Source of the DNA: Candidatus Omnitrophota bacterium
GTDB taxonomy: Bacteria; Omnitrophota; Gorgyraeia; 2-01-FULL-45-10
Length of the DNA: 22,992 nucleotides
Direction: 5' to 3'
NCBI GenBank assembly: GCA_028716065.1
Contig: JAQUQN010000010.1
Span: 1-22,992 of the forward strand
Shown: piece after piece, positions 21,370 to 22,992 of the stretch
Numbering within the stretch: position 1 is the first letter of the stretch
Layout of the letters: every line of letters starts with the position of its first letter
Made by a program: the position numbers and the translations under genes
The notes under the pieces: generated by a model
What the model saw: the letters and a program-made list of their open reading frames with translations, nothing else
What the model was told of the DNA's origin: nothing
The model's database searches: none

Positions 21370-21485
21370 TTCTGCTCCATCGGCTGGCCGCAGCAGACCA
21401 GCTCTCCTCCGCCTGCTTTTGTGACGGTGACCTCATTGCCGCAGATATTACATTTATATTCTTCGCCTGCCTTTTTTACGTTCAT
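21366..21485 (-). CDS. Desulforedoxin-like 39-residue rubredoxin-type metal protein
   Basis: This short frame encodes 39 residues: an acidic-basic start, CNICG at residues 12-16, a GGGEL turn and CCGQPM at 31-36. The CxxC and CC pair at this spacing, together with GGGxLVCCG, is the signature of desulforedoxin and of the N-terminal domain of desulfoferrodoxin, where four cysteines bind one iron. AGGGGG lies about nine bases before ATG 21485. It overlaps the 3' end of the pseudouridine synthase gene by 32 bp in another frame, and its stop overlaps the next start (ATGA). A role in electron transfer or oxygen-stress defence is inferred; no superoxide reductase domain is attached. Confidence 0.87.
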   Translation of the reverse strand: MNVKKAGEEYKCNICGNEVTVTKAGGGELVCCGQPMEQK

Positions 21486-22242
21486 GATGACTGCCCCCTT
21501 TCTTCCTTATCGGACGGGACCTCGTCGTCTCTTTCGTCCGGACACCAAGTGTCAAACGGTAGATGGCGTCCTTTGCCATCTCCCGGAAACTGCCCTCCTC
21601 CAGTCCGCTCAAGGCAAGAGCGCCGATACGGACCCTCTTGAGGTCAAGGACGGTTATGCCCACCTCGTCGAAAAGCCGCCTTATGTGGCGCTTCTTGCCC
21701 TCCGACGCGATCACCCTTACCCTCGTCTTGCCGGCCTTCGTGCCGAGGACGGTCAATGAGATGACCTTGAGAAGTTCTCCGTCGGATTCGATGCCTCTCT
21801 TCAGCCTGCCGGCCGTGGCCTCATCGATCTCGCCCCTGACGAGCACAATATACTCCTTTTCGACCTCGAATTTCGGATGCGTGAGCCGATAACAGAGATC
21901 CCCGTCGTTGGTAAGCAGGATGAGGCCCCTTGAATCTTTATCGAGCCTTCCTACCGGATAGACCCGGCCGTATCTTTTCGGAATATTATCCGTTATCTTC
22001 TTTTCGGCGAACTTGTCCTCGAGCGTCACGGTCACGCCCTTCGGTTTATTCACAATAAGGTAAACATTCTTTTCGAGGGCGACTCTCCTTCCGTTGACCG
22101 TGACCGTCTGGCGATCCCCGACCTCGTGCCACGGTTCGCGCACCACTTCCCCGGCGACGGATACCTTGCCCTCTTTTATCAGGGCGTCCGCCTTCCTGCG
22201 GGCGCAGAAACCTGCCCTGGCTATGTAGATATTGAGGTGCAT
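21454..22242 (-). CDS. rRNA pseudouridine synthase of the RluB/RsuA family
   Basis: The 262-residue protein has an N-terminal S4 RNA-binding domain (LNIYIARAGFCARRKADALI, residues 3-22), then the catalytic domain with NKPKGVTVT (65-73), PVGRLDKDSRGLILLTNDG (96-114, catalytic Asp101), EKEYIV and the C-terminal EGKKRHIRRLFDEVG and LKRVRIGAL. It converts specific uridines in ribosomal RNA to pseudouridine; RluB (23S) is the closest guess, though RluE/F or RsuA types cannot be excluded. A basic tail of about 25 residues ends in the overlap with the desulforedoxin-like gene. ATG 22242 matches the family N-terminus but lacks a clear ribosome-binding site; it follows the SemiSWEET stop by four bases. 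Confidence 0.92.
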   Translation of the reverse strand: MHLNIYIARAGFCARRKADALIKEGKVSVAGEVVREPWHEVGDRQTVTVNGRRVALEKNVYLIVNKPKGVTVTLEDKFAEKKITDNIPKRYGRVYPVGRLDKDSRGLILLTNDGDLCYRLTHPKFEVEKEYIVLVRGEIDEATAGRLKRGIESDGELLKVISLTVLGTKAGKTRVRVIASEGKKRHIRRLFDEVGITVLDLKRVRIGALALSGLEEGSFREMAKDAIYRLTLGVRTKETTRSRPIRKKGGSHHERKKGRRRI

Positions 22243-22246
22243 TATT

Positions 22247-22501
22247 TTAACCGAATCTGAATTTCATGAGTATGATATAGAGGCACAACGTAAGCGTGAC
22301 GGCGTTGGCGACGATTATGGGCTCGCTCCCTATCAAGAGCCCATAACACATCCACATGAATACACCGAAGGACAAGAGAAGATACATCGCAAGCGACAGG
22401 TCACGCGCGTGCCTGGTCCGATAGATCCTTATTACCTGCGGTATGAACGAGATGGTGGTGCAGATTGCCGCGATAGTCCCTATCAGTTTAACGTGGGTCA
22501 A
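22247..22501 (-). CDS. SemiSWEET-type sugar transporter
   Basis: The 84-residue protein has three membrane helices (about 5-23, 37-54 and 60-80) with the PQ-loop signature SFIPQVIRIYRTRHARDLS (18-36). This is a single three-helix bundle, which dimerises to form a bidirectional sugar channel. The start is read as TTG 22501: GGAGAGGG lies four bases upstream, it follows the hydrolase stop by 17 bp, and the product has the usual SemiSWEET length. A longer frame to 22738 overlaps the hydrolase gene and encodes a non-membrane, proline- and arginine-rich stretch, which is judged spurious. Confidence 0.87.
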   Translation of the reverse strand: MTHVKLIGTIAAICTTISFIPQVIRIYRTRHARDLSLAMYLLLSFGVFMWMCYGLLIGSEPIIVANAVTLTLCLYIILMKFRFG

Positions 22502-22518
22502 TTCGCCCTCTCCGTCTT

Positions 22519-22992
22519 TTATTGCGTATCGAGAAACGTCAGTATGATATCGGCAAATTCTTTCTTGCGCTGGTACATGACGCCATGGCCGCCACCCTTC
22601 AGGCGCACCAGCCATGACCTGGGGATGCGGGTCGCCAGGATCAGGGAATTCCCCGGAGGCGTCACGATATCCTCGTTCCCGGTAATTGCGAGCGTATCCT
22701 GTATGATCAACCCGAGACGTTTGCCGGCGCCTTTCCATTCTTTCATGGCCCTTGCCTGACGTTTCATGTTCTCAGTCGTACTCGACTCTTCTACGCGCGG
22801 CAAGAGCTTTATATATCCCGGATTCGCCCTTATCCATTCGTCCGGCAATATCAGCTTTATTATTCTATTCTCCCTCTCCTTTGCTGTGCCGGAGGTATTG
22901 GTAAGCTCCTCCATGATACCCGGAGCCGGTGCTATCGCATCCGGGCCGCCGAAGTTCGCCGCGTAAAGGACGAGCTTGCGTATTCTTTGCGG
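22519..22992 (-). CDS. Alpha/beta hydrolase, C-terminal part (runs off the window edge)
   Basis: The frame is open from the window edge to a TAA at 22519 and gives 157 residues. It carries the end of an alpha/beta hydrolase fold: the strand RKLVLYAANFGGP near the edge, a cap region, then ITGNEDIVTPPGNSLILATRIP with the likely catalytic Asp and KGGGHGVMYQRKKEFADIILTFL with the likely catalytic His. The nucleophile serine lies outside the window. The NxDxVTPP pattern fits lipase-, esterase- or dehalogenase-like members; the substrate cannot be told. It is the first gene seen of the hydrolase-to-hsp20 unit. Confidence 0.85.
   Translation of the reverse strand, partial: PQRIRKLVLYAANFGGPDAIAPAPGIMEELTNTSGTAKERENRIIKLILPDEWIRANPGYIKLLPRVEESSTTENMKRQARAMKEWKGAGKRLGLIIQDTLAITGNEDIVTPPGNSLILATRIPRSWLVRLKGGGHGVMYQRKKEFADIILTFLDTQ

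Noticed and set aside
22502..22738. An N-terminal extension of the SemiSWEET frame
   Set aside because: It overlaps the alpha/beta hydrolase gene in another frame and has no membrane or known domain character; a TTG with a good ribosome-binding site gives a normal-length protein.
1..22992. CRISPR array, tRNA or rRNA genes, transposases
   Set aside because: I saw no spaced direct repeats of 24-40 bp, no tRNA-like cloverleaf with a CCA or T-arm motif, no rRNA segments and no transposase frames; a tool search could still find a diverged copy.

Overview
The window looks like a compact bacterial chromosome segment in which every supported gene lies on the minus strand. The gene set and the style of its intergenic repeats suggest an uncultured Gram-negative-type lineage, possibly Omnitrophota; that placement is from memory and uncertain. 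No tRNA, rRNA, insertion sequence or CRISPR array was found. In transcription order the layout runs from high to low coordinates.

22992-20504: a run of genes for the C-terminal part of an alpha/beta hydrolase, a SemiSWEET transporter, an RluB-type rRNA pseudouridine synthase, a 39-residue desulforedoxin-like protein, a small membrane protein and an Hsp20 chaperone. 20484-19300: a promoter, a DUF3047 protein and a HAMP-only membrane protein. 19272-17125: a promoter and an EF-G paralogue. 17007-14012: yebC-ruvC-ruvA-ruvB, mostly with overlapping stops and starts. 13945-9669: queH, a DUF2905 protein, a SpoIID-domain protein, queA and tgt, which group three queuosine genes. 9666-4492: yajC, a fused secDF, a cation diffusion facilitator and recJ. 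4465-1: a promoter, a class I cyclic di-GMP riboswitch with an intrinsic terminator, a GH113-type glycosidase, a second promoter, a secreted 21-repeat TPR protein and the start of a GH5 mannanase.

Two things stand out. The first is the c-di-GMP riboswitch, whose core is almost base for base the classical GEMM-I core, placed ahead of a mannan-degrading or polysaccharide-processing gene set. The second is a group of short-period repeats between about 10.2 and 17.1 kb. Tracts with a 7-bp period lie inside tgt, queA and the 5' end of ruvB and in the queA-tgt gap. Inverted arrays of a 9-bp unit fill the queH-DUF2905 and EF-G-yebC gaps, and GC-rich palindromes fill the ruvB-queH gap and extend the end of ruvA. 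The four widest gaps of this otherwise tightly packed segment are each almost entirely filled by such an element, and three of them begin within a few bases of a stop codon.

Several gene starts were moved from the longest reading frame to a site with a better ribosome-binding sequence or family fit: the TPR gene, GH113, recJ (TTG), yajC, spoIID, queH, hsp20 and SemiSWEET (TTG).
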